From Propionispora hippei DSM 15287 (GTDB taxonomy: Bacteria > Bacillota > Negativicutes > Propionisporales > Propionisporaceae), in the NCBI RefSeq assembly GCF_900141835.1, contig NZ_FQZD01000019.1, forward strand, positions 1 to 64,000: a DNA stretch of 64,000 nucleotides, in the 5' to 3' direction. The notes under the pieces were generated by a model. It was not told where the DNA came from, ran no database searches, and saw only the letters and a program-made list of their open reading frames with translations. Position numbers and translations under genes: made by a program. Each line of letters opens with the position of its first letter. Position 1 is the stretch's first letter. This document shows, one piece after another, positions 53,622-62,918 of the stretch.

Positions 53622-54568
53622 AAAAATCTTTTTTTCCAGAGGCTGAAGGCGGTCACGCAGGTGGCCAGGATGGCCAGCACGGTCACGTTGACAAACCCGT
53701 TCAGCTCGCCGCCCCAGGGAATATCGACATTCATACCGAAAAAGCTGGAAATCATCGTCGGAATGGCCAGCAATATGGTGACAGATGTCAAAAATTTCAT
53801 GATCATATTGAGATTGTTGGAAATGATGGAAGCGAAGGTGTCCATCATGCCGTTCAGGATGTTACTGTACATTTCCACCATTTCAATAGCCTGCTTATTT
53901 TCGATGATAACATCCTCCAGCAAATCCTCATCTTCTTCATAAATGGTAATCAGGTGTTGTAGCTGGATATTGGAGCGCAGTCGCAGCAATTTTTCCAAAA
54001 CAATGCCGTTGGAGCGCAGGGAAGCGGTAAAATAGGTGAAAGCCTTTTGCAAATCCAGCAACTCAAAAATATCCTGGTTTTTGGCCGATTTCCGCAGATG
54101 CCGTTCAATCTCGTCGGTCCGGCGGTTGATCTGCTTAACGTATTTGAGGTATAGGGTGGCCGATTTATAAAGAATCTGGAATAAAAAGCGGGTTTTTTTG
54201 AAGGTGCTGAAAAAGCGGGAGTTAGCCGGATTGAAGTCTGACAGGACATCATTTTGTTCCAGGCAGACGGTAATGATGTATTCCGGTGTTAGAACGATGC
54301 CAAGCGGCAGTGTATCATAGCTATCATTGTTGCGCATAATGGGAATATTGGTGATGATCAGGAGCGCATTATCTTCAATTTCGGTACGGGAGCGTTCTTC
54401 TTCGTCCAGCGCCGCCCGGAGAAAGTCGTTGGGTATATTGGCCAAGGCGGTCACCAGATGTATTTCATCGGTAGTCGGGTTGACCAGGTTAATCCAGGCT
54501 CCTTTTTCGATGGTATCCTGGGTTAACTCGCGAATGGATGTATAATTGCTTTTATAAATTGTCAGCAT
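53618..54568 (-). CDS. corA: CorA-family divalent metal ion transporter
   Basis: 316 residues using the ATG at 54568 (AGAGGGACATTCC upstream); an in-frame codon 17 residues earlier lacks support. Long cytoplasmic alpha/beta domain (GAWINLVNPTTDEIHLVTAL), a coiled region, and two C-terminal helices separated by the pore motif GMN (MISSFFGMNVDIPWGGELNG). It mediates Mg2+ (or Co2+/Ni2+) movement. The stop codon is provided by MITE copy 3, so the original C-terminus after SLWKKRFF may have been trimmed. A 170-nt leader precedes it. Confidence 0.93.
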   Translation of the reverse strand: MLTIYKSNYTSIRELTQDTIEKGAWINLVNPTTDEIHLVTALANIPNDFLRAALDEEERSRTEIEDNALLIITNIPIMRNNDSYDTLPLGIVLTPEYIITVCLEQNDVLSDFNPANSRFFSTFKKTRFLFQILYKSATLYLKYVKQINRRTDEIERHLRKSAKNQDIFELLDLQKAFTYFTASLRSNGIVLEKLLRLRSNIQLQHLITIYEEDEDLLEDVIIENKQAIEMVEMYSNILNGMMDTFASIISNNLNMIMKFLTSVTILLAIPTMISSFFGMNVDIPWGGELNGFVNVTVLAILATCVTAFSLWKKRFF

Positions 54569-54774
54569 TGGAATGTCCCTCTTTCTGTGGGGAGACACCC
54601 ATTCTGCCGCTTGAATCAAGAAGGATTAAACAGCAAAAAACAGAATATTTCCCCATTATAGAATAAATTTGCGAACCTATGCGATCTAGGTCGGTCTACA
54701 TCCATATTGCTCACCTGCCTAAACGAAAGCCTTAATTTACTTTAAAATATACTCTTACTATAACCGATAGTCAA
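54569..54774 (-). promoter_or_regulatory. corA promoter and long structured leader
   Basis: On the minus strand TTGACT (54774), a 17-bp spacer and TATATT (54751) form a good promoter. The expected transcript has about 170 nt before the ATG, containing TTTAGGCAGGTGAGC, ATATGGATGTAGACC, the hairpin CGACCTA/TAGGTTCG and CTTGATTCAAG. The AGGTGAG plus ATATGGAT pattern recalls the 5' part of the Mg2+-sensing M-box, but the later M-box blocks are not found. Confidence 0.5.
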
Positions 54775-54877
54775 GTTGATAAAAAGCAAAGTTCGATTAA
54801 TTTTGCATTAATTCGTAATAACCGGGATGCTCTCTGCCAGGAAGCGCAGAGTGGGGTTATTTACCTGCGGCAGCGGC

Positions 54878-54906
54878 TTGACAGGGAGAAGGCAGATTGA
54901 TATAAT
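54878..54906 (+). promoter_or_regulatory. consensus promoter of the tRNA-Ser pair
   Basis: TTGACA at 54878, exactly 17 bp, then TATAAT at 54901, 18 nt before the first tRNA. Confidence 0.92.
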
Positions 54907-54923
54907 AGCCTGTGTATCTACAC

Positions 54924-55012
54924 GGAGGGGTGTCCGAGTGGTTTATGGAGCTGGTCTTGAAAACCAGTGATTCCGCAAGGGACCGTGGGTTCGAATCCCA
55001 CCCCCTCCGCCA
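54924..55012 (+). tRNA. tRNA-Ser (UGA)
   Basis: 89 nt. Acceptor arms GGAGGGG and CCCCTCC, D arm TCCGAGTGG, anticodon loop CTTGAAA (anticodon TGA) in the stem CTGGT/ACCAG, a long variable arm typical of Ser, GGTTCGAATCC T arm, and encoded CCA. Confidence 0.96.
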
Positions 55013-55085
55013 TATTCCCAACAAATGATGATTGACAAGGCTTGTGGCGGTACTTTATACTGAAAAGTAGCTTTAGCAGCATTAC

Positions 55086-55176
55086 GGAGCGATACTCAAG
55101 TGGCTGAAGAGGACGGTTTGCTAAATCGTTAGGGGTCGTAAGGCCCGCCAGGGTTCAAATCCCTGTCGCTCCGCCA
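55086..55176 (+). tRNA. tRNA-Ser (GCU)
   Basis: 91 nt. Acceptor GGAGCGA/TCGCTCC, anticodon loop TTGCTAA (anticodon GCT), long variable arm, GGTTCAAATCC T arm, encoded CCA. Second gene of the tRNA-Ser transcription unit. Confidence 0.96.
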
Positions 55177-55189
55177 TATAACCGAAAAA

Positions 55190-55222
55190 TACCTGCTGGT
55201 CGTTATGACCGGCGGGTTTTTT
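55190..55222 (+). terminator. terminator of the tRNA-Ser unit
   Basis: CCTGCTGGTC and GACCGGCGGG pair (one G-T) around GTTAT, followed by six T. Confidence 0.85.
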
Positions 55223-55470
55223 GCTTTTTATTATCTATGGAAGATATGTTTTTCTTCCATAGATATGTCCTGGCCGTAAAGCATCAGATAAAGTACAGGT
55301 TTTTTGCCTGCGAGGCGGCGAAGTCGTCCTATTAGGACATCGGTATGGCAGCAACAACGAAGCAGGGTGAAAAAAGACGGCAAACTGATCCATGGGTTTA
55401 GACGATGCAGAAGAGCTGTTTTTATGAGACCAAAATTTTAGAAAAATATAGAAGCATTTACATAATAGCC
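55223..55470. other. intergenic, no gene seen
   Basis: AT-rich between the tRNA terminator and the TetR promoter. Open frames here lack ribosome sites and protein-like composition. No recognisable RNA motif. Confidence 0.4.
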
Positions 55471-55526
55471 TTGTTTGTTGGTATATTCTGGGGTAAAATT
55501 TAGTTAGTGAGTGTTCACTAACTAAA
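55471..55526 (+). promoter_or_regulatory. TetR gene promoter with 28-bp operator palindrome
   Basis: TTGTTT at 55471, 17 bp, TAAAAT at 55494. Overlapping the expected start is TTTAGTTAGTGA-GTGT-TCACTAACTAAA, a perfect 12-bp inverted repeat with the TTAGTGAGTGTTCACTAA look of AcrR/FadR-type operators. The position predicts autorepression. Confidence 0.82.
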
Positions 55527-55539
55527 AATGGAGGCAGCG

Positions 55540-56124
55540 ATGGCAGCAAAACAATTTCCTTCGCGTAGGGACAAAATCATTGTAAGTGCGATTGATATTA
55601 TAGATGAGTTAGGGCTAGCAGGCTTATCCACCAAGGAACTGGCACTACGTCAGGAAATTGCCGAATCAGCACTATACCGTCACTTCAAAAGTAAAGATGA
55701 CATTCTTCTGGAGATTCTAAAATACTTTGCCAAGTTTGATAAATTGATACACACGACTATTCGGGAGAATCAGGCCGGGGCAAAAGAGAATATTTTGTTT
55801 TTTGTTAAAATGTATGCCGAATACTACGAGAATTATCCGGCCATTACGGCAGTCAACTATTATTACACTTCGTTCTTAAGTAATCCGGCGACGGCTGAAT
55901 TTGGCCGGGCTATTTACAACCGGCGGGCGGCCTGTTTTGTTGAACTGATTGAGCTGGCGCAGGCACGCGGCGAAATAAGCGATTATTTTACCAGCGAGGA
56001 ACTCGGCGAGGTGCTTTACGGTTATTTCCAGGCCAGCGTAGTTGCCTGGCGAATGAAACGGTACAGCTATTCTTTGAAGGCACGGGTGCTGACCGTCTTT
56101 GAAAAGCTGCTGGCCCGGTGTTGA
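55540..56124 (+). CDS. TetR/AcrR-family transcriptional regulator
   Basis: 194 residues from the ATG at 55540, with GGAGG 6 nt upstream. The N-terminal HTH reads RRDKIIVSAIDIIDELGLAG, then LSTKELALRQEIAESALYRH, then FKSKDDILLEIL. The C-terminal ligand domain is all-helical without recognisable effector residues. A perfect operator covers its own promoter. The chemotaxis operon follows 48 nt after the stop, so it may also be under the same control by read-through. Confidence 0.9.
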   Translation: MAAKQFPSRRDKIIVSAIDIIDELGLAGLSTKELALRQEIAESALYRHFKSKDDILLEILKYFAKFDKLIHTTIRENQAGAKENILFFVKMYAEYYENYPAITAVNYYYTSFLSNPATAEFGRAIYNRRAACFVELIELAQARGEISDYFTSEELGEVLYGYFQASVVAWRMKRYSYSLKARVLTVFEKLLARC

Positions 56125-56172
56125 CAAGTGATCGGAGACAGTAAATAAATTATGAGCTGATGAGGTGAAATT

Positions 56173-56526
56173 GTGAAGAGTGTACTAATTATAGACGACG
56201 CGTTGTTTATGAGGCATGCGTTGAAGCTGATGCTGGAGAAAAACGGCTATCAGGTGGTGGGTGAGGCGGAAAACGGTTTGGTTGGCATACAAAAGTATGA
56301 AGAACTGCGCCCGGACATTGTGACGATGGATATTACCATGCCGGAAATGGACGGAATTACGGCGATCAAAAAGATCAAGGCCATCGACGCCGCGGCAACC
56401 ATTGTCGTTATTACGGCAATGAGCCAGCAAAGTAGTGTGATGGAGGCCATTGGCTGCGGTGCCAAGGGGTTTATCGTAAAACCGTTCAAGGAAGATCATG
56501 TGCTGAAAACCATGAGCAGCCTGTAA
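56173..56526 (+). CDS. cheY: CheY-like single-domain response regulator
   Basis: 117 residues from a GTG at 56173 (GATGAGGTG upstream). VLIIDDALFMRHALKLMLE contains the acidic pocket, DIVTMDITMPEMDG the phosphorylated Asp, VITAMSQQS the Thr/Ala switch and GFIVKPFKEDHV the Lys. First gene of the che operon. Transmits the CheA signal, probably to the flagellar motor or another output. Confidence 0.93.
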   Translation: MKSVLIIDDALFMRHALKLMLEKNGYQVVGEAENGLVGIQKYEELRPDIVTMDITMPEMDGITAIKKIKAIDAAATIVVITAMSQQSSVMEAIGCGAKGFIVKPFKEDHVLKTMSSL

Positions 56527-56563
56527 AAGTTCGCGTGATGATGAAAAGCAGAGAGGTGGTTGG

Positions 56564-58615
56564 ATGTCAGACGGTATAAATCGTGAGCCCATGTTAGAAA
56601 TGTTTATTTTTGAAACGGTCCAGTTAGTGGAGCAGCTTGAGCAGGCAGTGCTGAGCAGTGAGCGGGATCAGGGATTCTCGATTGCGGCCATCAACCAGAT
56701 TTTTCGTATTATGCACACGATCAAAAGCTCTGCTGCGATGATGCTGTTTAAAAACATTTCTTCCCTGGCTCATGCGACTGAAGACCTGTTTTATTTTATC
56801 CGGGAGAATAAGCCGGATACGATTGACCATTCGGGCCTGACCGACATTGTTCTGGAATGTGTTGACTACATAAAAGGGGAAATGGACGAGATTCAAAAGG
56901 GCAGGCTGAGCGACCGGGAGGCGACGGCGCTGTTGGATACGGTAAAGGTATTTCTGGAGCAACTAAAGGCCAGTCAGCCCGGTGGCGGCTTGCCGATTGG
57001 ACCGAGGGAACCTTCCCCGAAGCAGCAGTATTATATTCCGTCGAACCGGCAGGAGGTTTCTGCCAAGCAATACTATAAAGCCGTTATCTTTTTTGAAGAC
57101 GGTTGTGAGATGGAAAACGTCCGGGCTTTTGCTATCGTACACAGTTTAAAGGGAGTAACGGAAGACCTGGTTTACGATCCGGAGGACATCATCGCTAATG
57201 AAGCCAGCGCCGAGGTGATCAGGCAGAACGGTTTTACGATGATGTTTGCGTCCGATCAGAATAAGAAGGACCTGCAGACGACTCTGATGCAGACGGCCTT
57301 TATCAGCCGTCTGGAGCTAAGCGAATGGGACGGTATGCCGGAGCAGTCCCGGCGGCCGGGACCGCCGCGGCAGATTCTGCTGGATGAGCCGGAGGCCCCG
57401 TTGGAGAGTGCTGTCTGCCGGATTGACAAAACGAATACGGCCGGATTTACTTGCCAAAGCATGATCAGTGTCAGCGTGGACAAGCTGGATAAGCTAATGG
57501 ATGTGGTTGGCGAGTTGGTGATTACCCAGGCAATGGTAACGCAGAACCGCGAATTAGCAGGGTTGCCGCTGGATAGCTTTTATAAATCGGCCCGGCAACT
57601 GCAAAAATTGACTCATGAACTGCAGGACACGGTAATGGCGATCCGGATGGTGCCTCTGTCGCCGACCTTTCACAAGATGAACCGCATTGTCCGGGATGCC
57701 GGCAAGTCGTTGCAGAAGGAAGTAAAGTTGAACATTGTCGGGGAAGAGACCGAGGTAGATAAGAATATTATTGAACACATTTCCGATCCATTGATGCATT
57801 TAATCCGAAATGCACTGGATCACGGCATCGAGCCGGCGGCGGAACGGGAAGCGGCCGGAAAGCCCCGGCAGGGGACGATTACGCTGGAGGCAAAAAATGC
57901 CGGAGGCGAGGTCTGGATCCTTGTCAGGGATGACGGCCGGGGGCTGGACCGGGATAGGATTATCAAGAAGGCCAGGGCCAACGGCCTCACCTCAAAAACA
58001 GACAGCGAACTGACGGATAAGGAAATATATTCGTTTATTTTTCTTCCCGGATTTTCGACGAAGGAAACGGTTACCGAGCTTTCCGGCCGCGGTGTCGGCA
58101 TGGATGTGGTCACCAAAAACATTGAAAAAATCGGCGGCATGGTCCAGATTGACAGTACGCGGGGCGAAGGGACGACGATTGCCATCCGGATTCCGCTGAC
58201 GCTGGCCATCATTGACGGAATGACCATCCGGGTGGGACAGTCACGCTATACGGTGCCGACCGTTGCCATTCAGCAGTCCTTCCGGCCGCAACCGGGAGAA
58301 CTGATTGTCGATCCCGACGGCAATGAGATGATGATTATCCGCGGCATCTGTTATCCGGTACTGCGTCTCCATGAACGCTATCAGGTAGCGACGGAAGTAA
58401 CGGACATTTATCAGGGAATTATCGTTTTGGTGGAGCATAATGGCAAGGGGGCCTGTCTCTTTGCCGATGAGCTGTTGGGGCAGCAGCAGGTAGTCATTAA
58501 GGCCCTGCCCCGGTATATCAAAAAAGTAGAGGGCTTAGCCGGCTGTGCCTTGCTGGGTGACGGACATATCAGCCTGATCCTGGATATGGAGAGTATTATC
58601 CGCAATCAATCGTAG
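56564..58615 (+). CDS. cheA: chemotaxis histidine kinase CheA
   Basis: 683 residues. HPt domain with FRIMHTIKSSAAMM (His51), a P2-like domain about 165-260 (KAVIFFEDGCEMENVRAFAI), the dimerisation helices, and the ATPase with HLIRNALDHGIEP (N box), VRDDGRGLDRDRI (G1) and LSGRGVGMDVV (G2). The C-terminal CheW-like P5 domain ends in SLILDMESII. Phosphorylates CheY and CheB under receptor control. GAGAGGTGG ribosome site. Confidence 0.96.
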   Translation: MSDGINREPMLEMFIFETVQLVEQLEQAVLSSERDQGFSIAAINQIFRIMHTIKSSAAMMLFKNISSLAHATEDLFYFIRENKPDTIDHSGLTDIVLECVDYIKGEMDEIQKGRLSDREATALLDTVKVFLEQLKASQPGGGLPIGPREPSPKQQYYIPSNRQEVSAKQYYKAVIFFEDGCEMENVRAFAIVHSLKGVTEDLVYDPEDIIANEASAEVIRQNGFTMMFASDQNKKDLQTTLMQTAFISRLELSEWDGMPEQSRRPGPPRQILLDEPEAPLESAVCRIDKTNTAGFTCQSMISVSVDKLDKLMDVVGELVITQAMVTQNRELAGLPLDSFYKSARQLQKLTHELQDTVMAIRMVPLSPTFHKMNRIVRDAGKSLQKEVKLNIVGEETEVDKNIIEHISDPLMHLIRNALDHGIEPAAEREAAGKPRQGTITLEAKNAGGEVWILVRDDGRGLDRDRIIKKARANGLTSKTDSELTDKEIYSFIFLPGFSTKETVTELSGRGVGMDVVTKNIEKIGGMVQIDSTRGEGTTIAIRIPLTLAIIDGMTIRVGQSRYTVPTVAIQQSFRPQPGELIVDPDGNEMMIIRGICYPVLRLHERYQVATEVTDIYQGIIVLVEHNGKGACLFADELLGQQQVVIKALPRYIKKVEGLAGCALLGDGHISLILDMESIIRNQS

Positions 58616-58651
58616 TGGTGCTCCGGCAAGCGAAAGAAAAGGGGGAGAGCT

Positions 58652-59143
58652 ATGGCCCAGGTCGCAGAGGAAATGATCATAGCGGAAGAGGACACCCAGA
58701 AGGGGAAATTTCTTACCTTCTCGTTGGGGCAGGAAGAGTATGGCATTGAAATACGCCATGTTATCGAAATTATCGGCATGCAGGTGATTACGGAAGTCCC
58801 CGAGCTTCCGGCCTACATAAAAGGAATTATCAATCTGCGGGGCAAGATCATTCCGGTGATGGATGTCCGGCTGCGGTTTAAAAAGGAACCGCGCGAATAC
58901 AACGACCGGACCTGTGTGGTGGTTATTGAAATCAGCGAGGTGGCTATCGGCCTGATTGTCGATACGGTGCTGGAAGTCCTGGTTATCCAGGATGAGAATA
59001 TTATCCCGCCGCCGGAGATTGGCAAGGCATTTCACAACAAATATATCAAGGGAATCGGCAAGGTCGGCAATGCGGTCAAATTACTCTTAAATTGCGAACG
59101 GCTGATCAGTGATGAAGAGACAGCCGTTTTAAGCGACATGTAG
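58652..59143 (+). CDS. cheW: chemotaxis coupling protein CheW
   Basis: 163 residues. KFLTFSLGQEEYGIEIRHVI, ITEVPELPAYIKGIINLRGK and VMDVRLRF are the standard CheW blocks, with an acidic N-terminal extension of about 25 residues. Bridges CheA to receptors. GGGGGAG ribosome site. Confidence 0.96.
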   Translation: MAQVAEEMIIAEEDTQKGKFLTFSLGQEEYGIEIRHVIEIIGMQVITEVPELPAYIKGIINLRGKIIPVMDVRLRFKKEPREYNDRTCVVVIEISEVAIGLIVDTVLEVLVIQDENIIPPPEIGKAFHNKYIKGIGKVGNAVKLLLNCERLISDEETAVLSDM

Positions 59144-59175
59144 CGGACTCCAAACTATGATCAGGGAGGAACGAA

Positions 59176-60903
59176 ATGATGAAATGGTTTACCGATCTAA
59201 AGATTTCCGTAAAGCTGTTGGCCGGATTTATTGTGGTGGCACTGATTGCCGGGCTTGTCGGAATTATTGGTATCTGGAATATCAGTTCCATAGATAAGGC
59301 TTATAGTGAAGCTTATGAAGATTTTGGCGTAGGGTTGGGCGATATTGATGATGTACAATACGCCTATCAGCTTAACCGGGTTGCGTTGCGTGATATCATG
59401 CTAGAGAAAAGTCCGTCTGTCAGGGATCAGTTGGTTGCCGGTATCCGGGAACAGGAAAAGCAAATGGAAGAAAGCAAGCTGAAGTTTAAGAAAAGCCTGC
59501 GGACAGAAGCCGGCCAAGAGCTATTTAAACAGTTGGAGGCGGAGCAGGTTCGCTATAAACCAATTTATGACAGAATCCTTGAATTGGCGTTAAGCGGCCA
59601 GACCGATAGGGCGCTGCAGGTTATGGACGGTGAAGGGATACAGCTAGCTAAAGAGATTAATGATACAATTAATAAACTGGCAGAGCTGAAAGTGAAGACC
59701 GGTCGGGAGCGTTCCGAGGACAACAGTGCGCAGACAAGTGCTACTATCAAGGTCATGCTGCTTGTTATTGCAATCGGGATTGCCGTGGCGATCGGGCTGG
59801 GGATCGCTATTTCCCGGATGATCAGCCGGCCGCTGAATACATTGGTGGCGGCTTCGGAGAAGATTGCCGGCGGTGATCTGAATGTGGCCATTAGCATTGA
59901 CTCTAAAGATGAGGTAGGCGTACTGGCCGGTGCTTTCCGGAAAATGACCGACAACATTAATCATGTACTGACCAACATTAATTCCTCGGCTGAGCAGGTA
60001 GCCGCCGCATCCCGTCAGGTATCCGACTCCAGCCAGGCCCTGTCGCAGGGGTCCACAGAACAGGCCAGCTCGGTGGAAGAACTGTCGGCCTCGATGGAGG
60101 AAATTGCCACTCAAACCAAACAAAATGCGATTAACGCCACCCGGGCCAATGAGCTGGCGGTTGAGGCAAAAGAGAACGCCGCCCGGGGTGAGAGTCAGAT
60201 GGGTGGCATGCTAAGGGCGATGGAGGATATTAATGAATCGTCGGCCAACATTTCCAAGATTATTAAAGTGATCGATGAAATTGCCTTCCAAACCAATATC
60301 CTGGCCTTAAATGCCGCCGTAGAAGCGGCCCGGGCGGGGCAGCACGGCAAGGGCTTTGCCGTCGTGGCGGAGGAAGTGCGCAACCTGGCGGCCCGCAGCG
60401 CTAATGCGGCCAAGGAAACGACAACGATGATTGAAGGTTCAATCAAAAAGGTGGATGCCGGGACGAAAATTGCCAGTGAAACGGCGGAAGCCCTGAAACA
60501 AATTGTTGAAAGGGTAGCACATGCGGCAGACCTGGTGGCCGATATTGCCGGTGCCTCCAATGAACAGGCCACGGCCATTGCCCAGGTCAACCAGGGAATT
60601 ATGCAGGTGTCGCAGGTTACGCAGACCAACTCGGCTACTGCCGAAGAAAGCGCCTCGGCCAGTGAAGAACTATCCAGTCAGGCTGAGCTGCTGCGCAACC
60701 TGGTCAATAAATTCAAGCTTAAGAAGATTGGCTACAGCCAGGAATCGCTGGAGAATCTGCGGCCAGACATCATAAAAATGCTGGAAACCATGGCCGTAGC
60801 CAATCCCTCGCCAGCCGGAAGCGAGCCGGGTAATCCGGCAGATAAGCCGGCAAACAGTAAAATTAAAATATCCTTGGGCAGTAATGATTTCGGCAAGTAC
60901 TAG
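59176..60903 (+). CDS. methyl-accepting chemotaxis protein, 4HB sensor type
   Basis: 575 residues. First helix [20 protein letters not shown], then a helical sensor bundle (4[25 protein letters not shown]), second helix ([20 protein letters not shown]), HAMP and a signalling domain with [20 protein letters not shown]. The tail carries Asn/Pro residues and no obvious CheR-tethering pentapeptide. The ATG at 59176 has CAGGGAGGAACG upstream; a second ATG follows immediately. Dedicated receptor of this operon. Confidence 0.94.
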   Translation: MMKWFTDLKISVKLLAGFIVVALIAGLVGIIGIWNISSIDKAYSEAYEDFGVGLGDIDDVQYAYQLNRVALRDIMLEKSPSVRDQLVAGIREQEKQMEESKLKFKKSLRTEAGQELFKQLEAEQVRYKPIYDRILELALSGQTDRALQVMDGEGIQLAKEINDTINKLAELKVKTGRERSEDNSAQTSATIKVMLLVIAIGIAVAIGLGIAISRMISRPLNTLVAASEKIAGGDLNVAISIDSKDEVGVLAGAFRKMTDNINHVLTNINSSAEQVAAASRQVSDSSQALSQGSTEQASSVEELSASMEEIATQTKQNAINATRANELAVEAKENAARGESQMGGMLRAMEDINESSANISKIIKVIDEIAFQTNILALNAAVEAARAGQHGKGFAVVAEEVRNLAARSANAAKETTTMIEGSIKKVDAGTKIASETAEALKQIVERVAHAADLVADIAGASNEQATAIAQVNQGIMQVSQVTQTNSATAEESASASEELSSQAELLRNLVNKFKLKKIGYSQESLENLRPDIIKMLETMAVANPSPAGSEPGNPADKPANSKIKISLGSNDFGKY

Positions 60904-60993
60904 GGTGTGTTTGCAAACACGCCCCAAGGCATAGAGCCTTTAGCAGGCAATATCGGGCAATAGCCGGCCCAGCCGGCGAAAAGGCTCTTTGCC
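60903..60993 (+). promoter_or_regulatory. nested palindromes in the receptor-cheR gap
   Basis: GTGTTTGCAAACAC (60907-60920) is a perfect palindrome flanked by GGG/CCC. GGCATAGAGCCTTT (60928) and AAAGGCTCTTTGCC (60980) form a 13/14-bp outer stem enclosing two GCCGGC sites. No T-run, so partial attenuation or mRNA processing between receptor and cheR is more likely than termination. Confidence 0.5.
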
Positions 60994-61037
60994 ATATCCG
61001 GCAGCAGTCCGGAACAGGTGTTTTTGGAGGAAGGCTT

Positions 61038-61850
61038 ATGACAGATATATCCGATCAAGAGTTTCAATTGATCGCTGATTTTCTGAAAACCCATTACGGG
61101 ATTCATTTGGGTAAAGAAAAACGGGCGTTGGTGGTAGGAAGGCTGGAAAATGTATTAAAACAAAAAAATTTAAACAGTTTTTCCGAACTGTACCGGGAAG
61201 TCATTTCCGATAAAAGCGGCCAAGCCCTGGCCATGCTGTTAAACCGGCTCACGACAAACCATACCTATTTTATGCGGGAAGTCAGGCATTTTGAATTTTT
61301 TAAGGCCACCGTGCTGCCCTATCTGGCCGCTGCCGTCGCCGACCGGGATTTAAGAATTTGGAGTGCCGGCTGTTCCAGCGGCGAGGAACCGTATACGCTG
61401 GCCATGATTCTGAACGATTACTTTCGGGGCAGCAGTCGAGCGTGGGATACCAAGCTGCTGGCCACGGATATTTCCACTGAGGTTTTGGAAAAGGCCGTGC
61501 AGGGGATATATCCCACGGAAAGCATCGCCGCTTTGCCGCCGAGCTGGCAATCCGCTTATTTCCGCCGTCTTGACGATGAGCGGCGTGTGGTGGCGGAAAC
61601 GATAAAAAACACCGTGATTTACCGGGTTTTCAATCTGAAAGAAGCCTTTCCGTTTAAGAAAAAGTTTCATACTATTTTCTGCCGCAATGTGATGATCTAC
61701 TTTGGGGCTGCCGAGCGAGCGGCCTTACTTGACAAGTTTTACGAGTATACCGAACCGGGAGGCTATTTATTCATCGGGCATTCGGAATCCATCAACCGTA
61801 GCCAGACAAAGTACAGATACATTATGCCGGCAGTCTACAGAAAGGAATAG
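61038..61850 (+). CDS. cheR: chemotaxis protein methyltransferase CheR
   Basis: 270 residues, TTGGAGGAAGG upstream. The N-terminal helical domain (FLKTHYGIHLGKEKRALVVG, NRLTTNHTYFMREVRHFEFF) and the SAM-binding domain (IWSAGCSSGEEPYTLAMIL, IFCRNVMIYFG, IGHSESI) are complete. Methylates receptor glutamates. Confidence 0.96.
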   Translation: MTDISDQEFQLIADFLKTHYGIHLGKEKRALVVGRLENVLKQKNLNSFSELYREVISDKSGQALAMLLNRLTTNHTYFMREVRHFEFFKATVLPYLAAAVADRDLRIWSAGCSSGEEPYTLAMILNDYFRGSSRAWDTKLLATDISTEVLEKAVQGIYPTESIAALPPSWQSAYFRRLDDERRVVAETIKNTVIYRVFNLKEAFPFKKKFHTIFCRNVMIYFGAAERAALLDKFYEYTEPGGYLFIGHSESINRSQTKYRYIMPAVYRKE

Positions 61851-61855
61851 ATAGC

Positions 61856-62887
61856 ATGTCCATCTTACGCAAAAAAATAAGAGTGCTGGTGGTAGATGAT
61901 TCTTTGGTCTTTCGCGAATTGATTGCCAGAGGCCTGGCGCTGGACAGTGCCCTTGAGGTGGTGGCTACGGCGGCTGATGCTTATGAGGCCCGGGATAAAA
62001 TCATTGAATTTGACCCTGACGTGGTAACGCTGGATGTGGAAATGCCCAAAATGAACGGCATTGATTTCTTGCGGCGGCTGATGCCGCAATATCCTCTGCC
62101 TGTTGTCGTCATCAGCGCCGTCAGCGATAACGTATTTGAGGCACTCAATGCCGGAGCGGTTGATTTTGTGACAAAACCGGACATGCAGAATATACGGAGT
62201 TTGGAAGCGCTGGTTAACGAGCTGGTTGTAAAGGTGAAAATTGCCTCGGTGGCCAAGGTGGGCCACTGGAAACAACGGGCGGCCGGCGCTGCCGTAGATA
62301 ACCGGAATGGAGCGGACTGCAGCGGCGTGTTCATTGCCATTGGTTCATCTACCGGTGGGACAGAAGCGGTCTATAGTATTTTGCAGGCCATGCCGGCCGA
62401 CGCGCCCGGTATTTTGGTAGTGCAGCACATGCCGCCGCGCTTTACCGCGATGTATGCCGACAGGCTGAACAATTCCTGCCCAATGGAAGTGAGAGAGGCG
62501 AAAAATGGCGACCGGATTTATCCGGGGCTGGCGCTGATTGCTCCTGGTGACTATCACATGCGCATTAAAAAGACGGGAACTCTATATACGGTAGAATGCC
62601 GCCAGGAGGAACGGGTCAATGGGCATTGCCCTTCGGTGGACGTGCTTTTTGAGAGCATGGCCCGGGTTGTCAAAGAGAAAGCGGTGGGGGTGATTCTGAC
62701 CGGCATGGGCCATGATGGCGCCCGGGGCTTGCTGGCTATGCGGCGGCAGGGGGCCAGGACCATCGGGCAAAATGAACAATCTAGCGTGGTATACGGCATG
62801 CCTAAGGCGGCTTATGAAATCGGCGCCGTTGAAAGGCAGGCGGCCCTGGAGGACATTCCCCGGTTGATTTATACCCTGTTGGGATAG
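61856..62887 (+). CDS. cheB: chemotaxis protein-glutamate methylesterase CheB
   Basis: 343 residues. Receiver domain with VLVVDDSLVFRELI and DPDVVTLDVEMPKMNG. Catalytic domain with IGSSTGGTEAV (Ser), VVQHMPPRFTAMYADRLN (His) and LTGMGHDGARG (Asp). Removes methyl groups added by CheR and deamidates receptors. It starts 6 nt after the cheR stop. Confidence 0.96.
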   Translation: MSILRKKIRVLVVDDSLVFRELIARGLALDSALEVVATAADAYEARDKIIEFDPDVVTLDVEMPKMNGIDFLRRLMPQYPLPVVVISAVSDNVFEALNAGAVDFVTKPDMQNIRSLEALVNELVVKVKIASVAKVGHWKQRAAGAAVDNRNGADCSGVFIAIGSSTGGTEAVYSILQAMPADAPGILVVQHMPPRFTAMYADRLNNSCPMEVREAKNGDRIYPGLALIAPGDYHMRIKKTGTLYTVECRQEERVNGHCPSVDVLFESMARVVKEKAVGVILTGMGHDGARGLLAMRRQGARTIGQNEQSSVVYGMPKAAYEIGAVERQAALEDIPRLIYTLLG

Positions 62888-62918
62888 ATGAAATAACTTG
62901 TTAAAGGTGGTGAAGAAT

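Noticed and set aside
55235-55549. 104-residue minus-strand frame upstream of the TetR gene
   Set aside because: Starts within the TetR coding start, crosses promoter and operator, has no ribosome site and no protein-like features.
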